In this document: positions 1 to 5,113 of the stretch, piece by piece
Layout: each line of letters begins with the position of its first letter
Position numbering within the stretch: position 1 is the stretch's first letter
NCBI GenBank assembly: GCA_001805005.1
Contig: MHDO01000150.1
Coordinates: forward strand, 1-5,283
DNA from: Nitrospinae bacterium RIFCSPLOWO2_12_39_16
GTDB lineage: Bacteria > Nitrospinota > Nitrospinia > UBA9942
Direction of reading: 5' to 3'
Length of the DNA stretch: 5,283 bases
Position numbers and translations under genes: made by a program
Notes under the pieces: generated by a model
Database searches by the model: none
What the model saw: only the letters and a program-made list of their open reading frames with translations
Told to the model about the DNA's origin: nothing

Positions 1-485
1 ACAGGGAATACTATGTAGTTCAGGGTGATTTCTATACAAAAGGTAAGACCGGCGAGAAGGGTTCACAGGCTTTTGATGTAGAGAAGGCAAGGGCAGAGCA
101 GCCGACCTATGTAAAGTTTAACGCTATGGCAACACCGGGTAACTTAAAGGCAAATGTCGGTGAGACAGTCCGATTATATGTAGGAAATGGAGGACCAAAT
201 CTTACATCTGCATTCCATGTAATAGGCGAGATATTTGATACAGTATATCAGTTGGGTGCTGTAGGTTCTGAGCCTGCAAAGAATGTCCAGACCACAGTAA
301 TTCCACCAGGCGGTGCAGCTATTGTTGAATTCAAGGTAGATGTCCCGGCAGCCTATATCCTTGTTGACCATGCAATATTCAGGGCTATAGACAAGGGTGC
401 AGTAGGAATACTTGAAGTTACAGGGAATGAGAATCCTGATGTCTATAAGGCTTTAAAATCAGGCGGTGCTGATGCCGGTCATTAA
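1..485 (+). CDS. nirK: Copper-containing nitrite reductase, C-terminal part (5' end outside window)
   Basis: This is the last 160 residues of a NirK-type copper nitrite reductase, which reduces nitrite to nitric oxide in the periplasm (denitrification or nitrite detoxification). The open frame enters from the left edge; the first whole codon is at 3. The fragment starts with REYYVVQGDFYTKG and belongs to the second cupredoxin domain. The motif SAFHVIGEIFD (His codon 216-218) matches the active-site His-x-Ile of the family. LVDHAIFRAIDKG (His codon 369-371) matches the type 2 copper His supplied across the trimer interface. QTTVIPPGGAAIVEF is also typical. The type 1 copper ligands, the other type 2 ligands and any signal peptide lie upstream of the window. 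The protein ends about 20 residues after the cupredoxin fold in a short polar tail (NENPDVYKALKSGG), so there is no C-terminal cytochrome c fusion. An internal ATG at 126 is in frame but is not the start. A strong terminator follows 37 bases after the stop, so nirK is the last gene of its transcript. Confidence 0.93.
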   Translation, partial: REYYVVQGDFYTKGKTGEKGSQAFDVEKARAEQPTYVKFNAMATPGNLKANVGETVRLYVGNGGPNLTSAFHVIGEIFDTVYQLGAVGSEPAKNVQTTVIPPGGAAIVEFKVDVPAAYILVDHAIFRAIDKGAVGILEVTGNENPDVYKALKSGGADAGH

Positions 486-522
486 TAGTTTCCTGAATTG
501 CTATAGATTTAGTTAAAATGAG

Positions 523-553
523 TGCCCCACTTATTACAGGTGGGGCATTTTTT
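523..553 (+). terminator. Rho-independent terminator after nirK
   Basis: A perfect 8-base-pair stem, TGCCCCAC (523-530) with GTGGGGCA (540-547), encloses a 9-base loop and is followed directly by a run of seven Ts (548-554). It starts 37 bases after the nirK stop codon. Six of the eight pairs are G-C in otherwise AT-rich DNA. This is the clearest terminator in the window and closes the nirK transcript. Confidence 0.9.
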
Positions 554-554
554 T

Positions 555-803
555 ATATAGGATACCTGATAGGGACTCAATTGCATCTTTGTCCTGATGA
601 AGCAGAGGGCATCTATCAGCAAATCAACGGAAGGGTTAGTATAAATAATAGCCATGTTAGCAGAAGCATATATAGTTACAAAAAATAATGACAAGGATAA
701 CCTTCTCAGTATAAAAGATTTTATACGAAGAAAGGCAGGCGATTCTATAAGATTACAGAAATCTGACAATCTAAATCTTCATGAGCATCGTAATAATCAT
801 AGC
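555..803. other. Intergenic stretch without a convincing gene
   Basis: About 250 bases lie between the nirK terminator and the ribosome-binding site of the TPR gene. A + frame from ATG 654 runs in frame into the TPR gene, but it has no Shine-Dalgarno sequence. Its 54 extra residues (rich in Asn, Lys, Asp and His) match nothing I recognise. A second + frame (518-688) starts inside the terminator hairpin and ends at a stop. The - strand is also open across 509-769, without a recognisable motif. I see no clear promoter, hairpin or repeat here. The region probably contains the promoter and leader of the TPR gene, or the decayed remnant of a longer gene upstream of it. Confidence 0.4.
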
Positions 804-809
804 GAGGAG
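804..809 (+). promoter_or_regulatory. Shine-Dalgarno site fixing the TPR gene start
   Basis: GAGGAG sits 6 bases upstream of the ATG at 816, which is optimal spacing. It is the best ribosome-binding site in the window and the reason for preferring 816 over the in-frame ATG at 654, which has no such site. The same bases would encode Glu-Glu in the longer frame, so the match could be chance. Confidence 0.6.
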
Positions 810-815
810 TCTATT

Positions 816-1301
816 ATGTTTGATGATGCTATACAGTATTATAAAAATAATGACTATGACCTTGCTGTTGACAGATTAATGAAAATTCTTGATATGAATT
901 CCAAAAATGTTAGGGCATCATGGATGTTGTGTTACATGACTGCAATCAGGGAGGATTTTGAAGGGGCAATCATATGGGGAAACCGATGCATAGAGATAGA
1001 CCCCCTTTTTAAAGAAGCATATTATATCCTTTCACTGATTCATCTTCAAAGAAATGAATACAACGATGCTTTGGAAAAGCTTAAGAAGGCAATCTACATA
1101 GACCCAAATTTTGCACTTGCTTATTTTACCATTGGAAATATATATACACTTATGTATCTTCATTCACAGGCAATGGACTGCTTTGAAAAGGCAAATGACC
1201 TATTGTCATCCGATCCATTCAGTAAAGGTGTTTTTCAGATTGAGTATTTTACTGTTAAAGAGCTTTTTAGTTTGATTGATTTGAAGTTCCGCACACTATA
1301 A
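816..1301 (+). CDS. TPR-repeat protein, resembling the TPR tail of CheR-type proteins
   Basis: This is a 161-residue protein made almost wholly of about four tetratricopeptide repeats, at roughly residues 1-30, 31-64, 65-98 and 99-131. Typical TPR signatures are seen: AIQYYKNNDYDLAVDRLMKI, CIEIDPLFKEAYYILSLI and ALEKLKKAIYIDPNFALAYF. TPRs form a helical scaffold for protein-protein contacts. There is no signal peptide or membrane segment, so it is probably cytoplasmic. The last two repeats and the tail (DPFSKGV...FTVKELFSLI) recall the TPR tails attached to CheR-type chemotaxis methyltransferases, but no methyltransferase domain is visible upstream. It could be a stand-alone adaptor or the remnant of a longer protein. 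I chose ATG 816 because of GAGGAG upstream and because the repeats begin exactly there. The in-frame ATG at 654 would add 54 unrecognised residues. The neighbouring genes do not suggest a partner. Confidence 0.72.
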   Translation: MFDDAIQYYKNNDYDLAVDRLMKILDMNSKNVRASWMLCYMTAIREDFEGAIIWGNRCIEIDPLFKEAYYILSLIHLQRNEYNDALEKLKKAIYIDPNFALAYFTIGNIYTLMYLHSQAMDCFEKANDLLSSDPFSKGVFQIEYFTVKELFSLIDLKFRTL

Positions 1302-1327
1302 TTCACATAATTCTTTAAGTTTTTCTT

Positions 1328-1357
1328 TTGACATAAATATTGAATTTAATGTAATCT
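1328..1357 (+). promoter_or_regulatory. Possible sigma-70-type promoter for the nitroreductase gene
   Basis: A consensus -35 box TTGACA (1328-1333) is followed after 18 bases by TAATCT (1352-1357). That hexamer matches the -10 consensus at its three most conserved positions (T1, A2, T6). The gene starts about 26 bases after the expected transcription start. A better-looking TATAAA at 1359-1364 is too far from the -35 box (25 bases). The assignment rests mainly on the perfect -35 box in the 89-base gap between two genes. Confidence 0.4.
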
Positions 1358-1390
1358 TTATAAATAGGTTACACAGAATTCCTTAAAGAT

Positions 1391-2050
1391 ATGAATATAA
1401 TAGAGGCGATTGAGAATAGAAGGAGTATAAGGGCTTTTAAGCCTGACACTATCCCATATGAAATATTAAAGAAGGTCTTAAAGACTGCCGGCAGGAGTCC
1501 TTCATATACAAACACACAGCCATGGGAAATTGCAGTTGTAAGCGAAAAAAAAAGGGATGAATTAAGTTGTGAGCTCTATGAAACAGCCTCATCTGATACA
1601 CCAATTACGCCTGATATACAAAAACCCCTGATTTGGCCAGTGGAGTTGGATAAAAGGGCAAAAGAACATGGTGAGAGAAGGTTTAATGTCCTTGGAATAG
1701 GAAGAGAGGATACAGAGAAGAGAAAAAATCTAAGGCTTTCAAATTTTAAATTCTATGACGCTCCTGCTGTTATATTTATCTTTATGGATAAAAGCCTTGG
1801 TGAGTGGTCTATAATGGACATCGGCATGTTTGCCCAGACTATAATGATATCTGCACTTGAATATGGTTTAGGGACATGCCCTCAGGCTGCTCTGACAGAC
1901 TATCCACATATAGTGAGAAGGCATCTTAATATTCCGGATTCAAAAAAATTGGTTCTTGGCATATCTATAGGGTATCCTGATAAAGATGCACTGATAAATA
2001 CTTATAGAAGTATAAGAGTTGAGATGGATGAGTTTGTGAAGTGGTTTTAA
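1391..2050 (+). CDS. Nitroreductase-family FMN oxidoreductase
   Basis: This 219-residue protein has the layout of the nitroreductase superfamily, FMN-dependent homodimers that use NAD(P)H to reduce nitroaromatics, quinones or related substrates. Near the N-terminus, ENRRSIRAFKPD (residues 8-19) supplies the FMN-phosphate-binding Arg/Ser cluster. PSYTNTQPWEI (37-47) is the second FMN-contact motif. MDIGMFAQTIMISALEYGLGTCPQ (142-165) is the conserved dimer-core helix and glycine turn. ISIGYPD (191-197) followed by INTYRSIRVEMDEFVKW (202-218) is the typical end, including the late Arg that contacts FMN. Length is normal and nothing looks broken. The insert at about 65-115 is of the longer type seen in nitrobenzoate-reductase-like members. 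The substrate cannot be inferred. No strong Shine-Dalgarno site precedes ATG 1391, but the conserved N-terminus starts there. The stop overlaps the rnhA stop by 4 bases. Confidence 0.9.
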   Translation: MNIIEAIENRRSIRAFKPDTIPYEILKKVLKTAGRSPSYTNTQPWEIAVVSEKKRDELSCELYETASSDTPITPDIQKPLIWPVELDKRAKEHGERRFNVLGIGREDTEKRKNLRLSNFKFYDAPAVIFIFMDKSLGEWSIMDIGMFAQTIMISALEYGLGTCPQAALTDYPHIVRRHLNIPDSKKLVLGISIGYPDKDALINTYRSIRVEMDEFVKWF

Positions 2051-2490
2051 TCATCCTTTAGTAGCTCATCAATCGCCTCGTTTGCCAGTTCATCAGCCCT
2101 TTCATTTTCAGGATGGCTGTTGTGTCCCTTTATCCATTTCCACTCAATCTTATGCCTTTTTGACAGAATAATCAATTCCTCCCACAATTCCCTGTTCTTT
2201 ACAGGCGTCTTATCAGTTGTCTTCCATCCTTTCTTTAGCCATGAATTGACCCACTTTGTCATCCCATGGATAAGATAATTTGAATCCGAGACTATTGTAA
2301 CATGACACGGTTCTTTCAATGTCTTCAATCCCATAATTGCAGCGGTCAGTTCCATTTTATTATTAGTGGTATTTTTCTCTGCACCCTTAATCTCTTTTAT
2401 GCTGTTATTATACTTCAAAATGATACCATATCCACCTGGTCCTGGATTACCTCTACACGCCCCATCTGAATAAATAAAGACCTGTTTCAT
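2047..2490 (-). CDS. rnhA: Ribonuclease HI
   Basis: Type 1 RNase H degrades the RNA strand of RNA-DNA hybrids (Okazaki primers, R-loops) in the cytoplasm using two metal ions. The predicted protein has 147 residues, close to the 155 of the E. coli enzyme. All four catalytic carboxylates are visible: Asp9 (YSDGACRGNPGPGGYG), Glu47 (NNKMELTAA), Asp69 (VSDSNYL) and Asp133 (ENERADELA). The conserved His123 lies in the flexible loop KGHNSHPENER. The basic-protrusion region WVNSWLKKGWKT is present, so this is the E. coli-like form. I chose the ATG at 2488-2490 because MKQVFIYSDG matches the normal beginning of the family. An in-frame ATG at 2541 would add 17 hydrophobic residues not expected in RNase HI. 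No good ribosome-binding site is seen for either start. The gene is divergent from the Nudix gene and converges on the nitroreductase gene. Confidence 0.95.
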   Translation of the reverse strand: MKQVFIYSDGACRGNPGPGGYGIILKYNNSIKEIKGAEKNTTNNKMELTAAIMGLKTLKEPCHVTIVSDSNYLIHGMTKWVNSWLKKGWKTTDKTPVKNRELWEELIILSKRHKIEWKWIKGHNSHPENERADELANEAIDELLKDD

Positions 2491-2510
2491 ATAAAATAGG
2501 AAATCTAATC

Positions 2511-2538
2511 TTGAATTTATTAATATAACCGTTATAAT
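2511..2538 (+). promoter_or_regulatory. Promoter of the Nudix hydrolase gene
   Basis: TTGAAT (2511-2516) and a perfect TATAAT (2533-2538) are separated by 16 bases, which fits a sigma-70-type promoter reading to the right. Transcription should begin near 2545. That is only 4 bases before the ATG at 2549 but about 22 before the ATG at 2567, so it favours the later start. It lies in the short divergent gap between rnhA and the Nudix gene. I could not find an equally good promoter for rnhA on the other strand. Confidence 0.6.
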
Positions 2539-2566
2539 CATAACAATTATGGGAAAAAATATAAAG

Positions 2567-3016
2567 ATGAAAAAATTAACCTGTCCTGAATGCGGCTATA
2601 AAATAAAGGAATTTAGGAATCCATTTCCCACTGTAGATATTATTATTGAATGTGAAACATCAAAAGGGGAGAGAGGAATTATTCTGATATTCAGGAAAAA
2701 AGAGCCAAAGTTGTGGGCAATACCCGGCGGTTTTGTTGACTATGGTGAATCTTTGGAAGATGCCGCCGTGAGAGAGGCATTTGAAGAGACATCACTAAAG
2801 GTTAAGCTTATAAGGCAATTGCATTCATATTCTGATCCGAAAAGGGATAAAAGGCAGCACAATATATCAACAGTATTTATTGCAAAGGCTAAAGGAATTC
2901 CAAAGGCAGCAGATGATGCTGAAAAAATTGGTATATTTAATAAGGACAATCTGCCCAATGAAATTGCATTTGACCATGCTGTTATTCTAAATGATTATTT
3001 TAAGAAAAAATATTAA
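2567..3016 (+). CDS. Nudix hydrolase, ADP-ribose pyrophosphatase-like
   Basis: This 149-residue Nudix protein hydrolyses a nucleoside diphosphate linked to another group. Residues 55-77 form the Nudix box (G-x5-E-x7-REAFEETSL), holding the metal-binding Glu residues. One position departs from the consensus: the Gly near the end of the box is Ser76. The surrounding sequence, PFPTVDIIIE (19-28), LWAIPGGFVDYGESL (49-63), a SYSDPKRD...STVF stretch (87-104) and the ending AFDHAVILNDY, resembles archaeal and bacterial ADP-ribose pyrophosphatases, so ADP-ribose is the likeliest substrate, by inference. A CPECG knuckle at 6-10 looks like half of a zinc ribbon without a second Cys pair. The alternative ATG at 2549 adds six residues and lies almost at the predicted transcription start, so I prefer 2567, though not strongly. 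The stop overlaps that of nifS by 4 bases. Confidence 0.88.
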   Translation: MKKLTCPECGYKIKEFRNPFPTVDIIIECETSKGERGIILIFRKKEPKLWAIPGGFVDYGESLEDAAVREAFEETSLKVKLIRQLHSYSDPKRDKRQHNISTVFIAKAKGIPKAADDAEKIGIFNKDNLPNEIAFDHAVILNDYFKKKY

Positions 3017-4176
3017 CTAATGAGAGAGGTTTCCCTTACCCTTCTCACAATAGAAGGCAGAATATCCATTATATAATTCACATCTTCCATTGTATTTCCC
3101 CTTCCAAGACTAAACCTTATTGAACCATAAATAGTTTCTAAAGGAATACCCATAGCAAGAAGGACATGGGAAGGCTCAATGGTACCTGATGAACAAGCTG
3201 AGCCTGTGGATACAGCCACTCCAGACAGGTCAAGATTTATGGCAAGCGCCTCTCCCTCTGCAGATTCAAAGCTGATATTGAGTGTATTGGGGAGTCTATT
3301 TACAGGATGTCCGTTCAATTTAATGTCAGGTATCTTTTCCATTATTAAACTCTGAAGTTTATCCCTTAAAGCGGCTATACGGACTGATTCTTTTTCCATG
3401 TCAGACACAGCAATCTCACATGCCTTTCCAAATCCTATAATCCCCGCCACATTTTCAGTCCCAGCCCTCCTCTTCATCTCCTGACTCCCGCCGCTAATCA
3501 GGGGATACATATTTTTCATACCCCTTCTGATATAAATTGCACCAATACCCTTAGGACCATTTAGCTTATGCGCGGATAGGGACATGAGGTCAACCCCGAG
3601 TTTATTTACATTTAAAGGTACCTTTCCAAGACTCTGAACAGCATCTGTATGCACTACAACCCCTCTACTCTTTGCAATACTGCTTATCTCACTGATAGGC
3701 TCAATTGTCCCTACCTCATTATTAGAGTGGTGGATTGATATTAATATCGTATCCTTTTCTATTGCCTTTTCTACATCGGAGGGTTTTGCAATTCCATATT
3801 CATCCACAGGAAGATATGTTATACGAAAGCCGTCTTTTTCAAGGTATCTGCATGTCTCCAAAACTGCAGGGTGCTCAATAGGGGAGGTGATTATATGTCC
3901 ACCGCTACTTTTTCTGTTAGCCCATGAGTAGCCCTTTATTGCAAAATTATCTGACTCGCTCCCTCCGCTTGTAAATATGATTTCTGACGAATCGGCACCA
4001 ATGGCGGCAGCAACTTTTTCTCTTGCCTCATCAACCTTTACCCTCGCCTTTCTGCCAAACTGGTGAATACTTGAGGGGTTGCCAAAGTCTTCCTTTAAAT
4101 AAGGCATCATTGCATCCAACACCTCAGGGTGTATCGGTGTTGTTGCATTATTATCAAGATATATCTTTCGTGACAT
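3013..4176 (-). CDS. nifS: Cysteine desulfurase, NifS/IscS type
   Basis: This 387-residue PLP enzyme converts L-cysteine to L-alanine and passes the sulfur, as a persulfide, to Fe-S scaffold or other sulfur-carrier proteins. The class V aminotransferase fold is complete. YLDNNATTP lies at the start, EHPAVL (His102) stacks on PLP, HTDAVQSLGK (176-185) holds the PLP-contacting Asp178, and SAHKLNGPKG holds the PLP lysine (Lys204). The sulfur-carrying Cys328 sits in STGSACSSG, followed by EPSHVLLAMG, the extended loop of group I NifS/IscS enzymes rather than the SufS type. Length is normal. Whether it serves general Fe-S assembly or a special system cannot be told, because no scaffold gene (iscU/nifU) lies in the window. 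It is downstream of cysE on the same strand, 87 bases apart, with a palindromic repeat between them. The symbol nifS is used for family only. Confidence 0.94.
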   Translation of the reverse strand: MSRKIYLDNNATTPIHPEVLDAMMPYLKEDFGNPSSIHQFGRKARVKVDEAREKVAAAIGADSSEIIFTSGGSESDNFAIKGYSWANRKSSGGHIITSPIEHPAVLETCRYLEKDGFRITYLPVDEYGIAKPSDVEKAIEKDTILISIHHSNNEVGTIEPISEISSIAKSRGVVVHTDAVQSLGKVPLNVNKLGVDLMSLSAHKLNGPKGIGAIYIRRGMKNMYPLISGGSQEMKRRAGTENVAGIIGFGKACEIAVSDMEKESVRIAALRDKLQSLIMEKIPDIKLNGHPVNRLPNTLNISFESAEGEALAINLDLSGVAVSTGSACSSGTIEPSHVLLAMGIPLETIYGSIRFSLGRGNTMEDVNYIMDILPSIVRRVRETSLIS

Positions 4177-4193
4177 CTTTTAATGTATAGGAA

Positions 4194-4199
4194 ATTATA
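4194..4199 (-). promoter_or_regulatory. Possible -10 box of a nifS promoter
   Basis: Reading leftward, TATAAT at 4199-4194 is a perfect -10 hexamer, 17 bases from the nifS ATG, which would give a leader of about 11 bases. The -35 region would fall inside the CCACAGAT repeat, where 16-18 bases upstream I see only TCTGTG/CTGTGT/TGTGTT, poor matches to TTGACA. It may be a chance match in AT-rich DNA. If real, nifS can be transcribed separately from cysE and the repeat contributes its upstream promoter sequence. Confidence 0.3.
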
Positions 4200-4204
4200 A
4201 AATT

Positions 4205-4286
4205 AACCACAGGTAAACACAGATGAACACTGATAGAATAAAGAAAAAAAGTTTTTATCTGTGTTAATCTGTGTCCATCTGTGGTT
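4205..4286. repeat. Imperfect palindrome of the CCACAGAT/ACACAGAT repeat between cysE and nifS
   Basis: The left arm (4205-4236, AACCACAGGTAAACACAGAT...) pairs with the right arm (4255-4286) at 26 of 32 positions, around an 18-base A-rich loop (4237-4254). Each arm is itself built from short CACAGAT-like steps (CCACAGRT, ACACAGAT, ACACWGAT). The whole could fold as a long hairpin in RNA from either strand. No clean T-run follows on the cysE side, so it does not look like a classical terminator. The right arm overlaps the 3' end of cysE (4264-4286). A half copy lies at 5024-5043. I know this unit as a dispersed intergenic repeat of environmental bacteria; its function is unknown to me. Confidence 0.85.
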
Positions 4287-4947
4287 TCATTAAGTTTTTT
4301 GTTCCTGTCTCTTTCAGCTCAATTATCTCTTTTTCAATGATTGATACCCTGTTGATTATGCATTTAATAGCTTTTGCAACAGGGTCTGATATATCTCCGT
4401 AGTCAATGTCCACAAAACTATCAGGAGGCTGTGCCCCTGTATACACAACCTTTCCGGGGATACCGAGGACAGTTGAATCAGGCGGCACCTCATTAACAAC
4501 AACAGAGCCAGCACCAATCCTGCTGTTTGACCCTATAGTCACGGGCCCCAATATAGTTGCCCCAGCCCCGACAATAACATTATCCTTTAGTGTTGGATGT
4601 CTTTTACCTTTATCAAGGCTGACACCGCCAAGTGTTACACCCTGAAATATCGTGCAGTTTTCTCCAATCTCTGTAGTCTCTCCAATCACCACACCCATGC
4701 CGTGGTCTATGAAAAAACCTCCACCGATTTTTGCAGCAGGATGAATTTCTATACCGGTAAAAAATCTTCCGATGTTTGAGATAAATCTGCCTAAGAATAA
4801 AAGGCGGTTTCTCCAGAGCCAATGGCTGATGCGGTAAAATAGGAGGGCATGAAAACCCGGATAGCAGAATATTATTTCTAATATACTTCTTGCCGCAGGG
4901 TCCCTTTGAAATATTACTTTTATATCCCGACTTATTTGCGTAAACAT
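4264..4947 (-). CDS. cysE: Serine O-acetyltransferase
   Basis: CysE transfers acetyl from acetyl-CoA to L-serine, making O-acetylserine, the precursor of cysteine. The 227-residue protein is of the short bacterial type. The N-terminal helical part (DIKVIFQRDPAARSILEII, then CYPGFHALLFYRISHWLW) leads into left-handed beta-helix hexapeptide repeats at about 65-170. The catalytic Asp-His pair is in FIDHGMGVVIGE (Asp81, His82). GVTLGG (103-108) and GKRHPTL (Arg116, His117) complete the serine/CoA site. I chose ATG 4947 because MFTQISRDIK fits the usual family start. A GTG at 4986, with a G-rich possible ribosome-binding site 11 bases upstream, would add 13 unrecognised residues and cannot be excluded. 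The last seven residues (KPQMDTD) and the stop are encoded by the palindromic repeat, so the natural C-terminal tail may have been replaced. No terminal Ile, the residue that binds cysteine synthase in classical CysE, is present. nifS follows downstream. Confidence 0.93.
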   Translation of the reverse strand: MFTQISRDIKVIFQRDPAARSILEIIFCYPGFHALLFYRISHWLWRNRLLFLGRFISNIGRFFTGIEIHPAAKIGGGFFIDHGMGVVIGETTEIGENCTIFQGVTLGGVSLDKGKRHPTLKDNVIVGAGATILGPVTIGSNSRIGAGSVVVNEVPPDSTVLGIPGKVVYTGAQPPDSFVDIDYGDISDPVAKAIKCIINRVSIIEKEIIELKETGTKNLMKPQMDTD

Positions 4948-5023
4948 AGGCTGCAGAGAGCAGATAACACAAGCCCCTTTGTCCACTCTACTCTTTACCC
5001 CCTTAAAAGAAAATCCTTTTTAG

Positions 5024-5043
5024 CCACAGATTTACACAGATGA
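5024..5043 (+). repeat. Half copy of the CCACAGAT repeat
   Basis: CCACAGATTTACACAGATGA matches the left arm of the 4205-4286 palindrome (4207-4226) at 17 of 20 positions, in the same orientation. No second arm follows. It lies between cysE and the partial gene at the right edge, so cysE is bracketed by copies of the same family. Confidence 0.75.
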
Positions 5044-5047
5044 TAGC

Positions 5048-5110
5048 AGTGTTAGCGTCAGTGATTGGTGTTAGCAACAACTTTCTTCACTGACACTAAA
5101 AACTAACACT
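5048..5110. repeat. Second inverted repeat (AGTGTTAG / GTCAGTGA)
   Basis: The left arm AGTGTTAGCGTCAGTGA (5048-5064) is mirrored by 5087-5110, whose reverse complement has the same outer AGTGTTAG and inner GTCAGTGA blocks but seven extra bases between them. The 22 bases between the arms contain another GGTGTTAGC. The motif differs from the CCACAGAT repeat but directly abuts it. It ends 4 bases before the stop of the right-edge gene, so it could form a bulged hairpin at the 3' end of that transcript. No T-run follows, so I do not call it a terminator. Confidence 0.55.
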
Positions 5111-5113
5111 TAC

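Noticed and set aside
174..371. Open frame of 65 codons on the - strand
   Set aside because: It lies wholly antisense to the clear nirK coding sequence and has no recognisable motif; it is a shadow frame.
518..688. Possible 56-residue protein on the + strand (ATG 518, containing LHLCPDEAEGIYQQINGRVS)
   Set aside because: It would start inside the region forming the terminator and has no ribosome-binding site or recognised family. The latter half reads plausibly, so a decayed gene fragment is not fully excluded.
509..769. Open frame of 86 codons on the - strand ending in a CPTCNKWG sequence that looks like a zinc knuckle
   Set aside because: The Cys motif is only the reverse reading of the nirK terminator hairpin. 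The rest has no known motif, and I saw no ribosome-binding site supporting it.
1302..1390. Terminator between the TPR and nitroreductase genes
   Set aside because: There are T-rich stretches but no stem of useful length; only a possible promoter is seen.
4205..4286. Intrinsic terminator of cysE
   Set aside because: The palindrome is long and imperfect, it overlaps the coding end, and no T-run follows the stem in the cysE direction. It may still affect the mRNA.
4406..4972. Three overlapping open frames on both strands (4406-4645 +, 4597-4779 +, 4613-4972 -)
   Set aside because: All lie inside cysE, whose frame has the full catalytic motifs; these are shadows produced by its codon pattern.
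4205..5110. CRISPR array
   Set aside because: The repeats are inverted and degenerate, and cysE separates the copies. There are no regular spacers and no cas gene.
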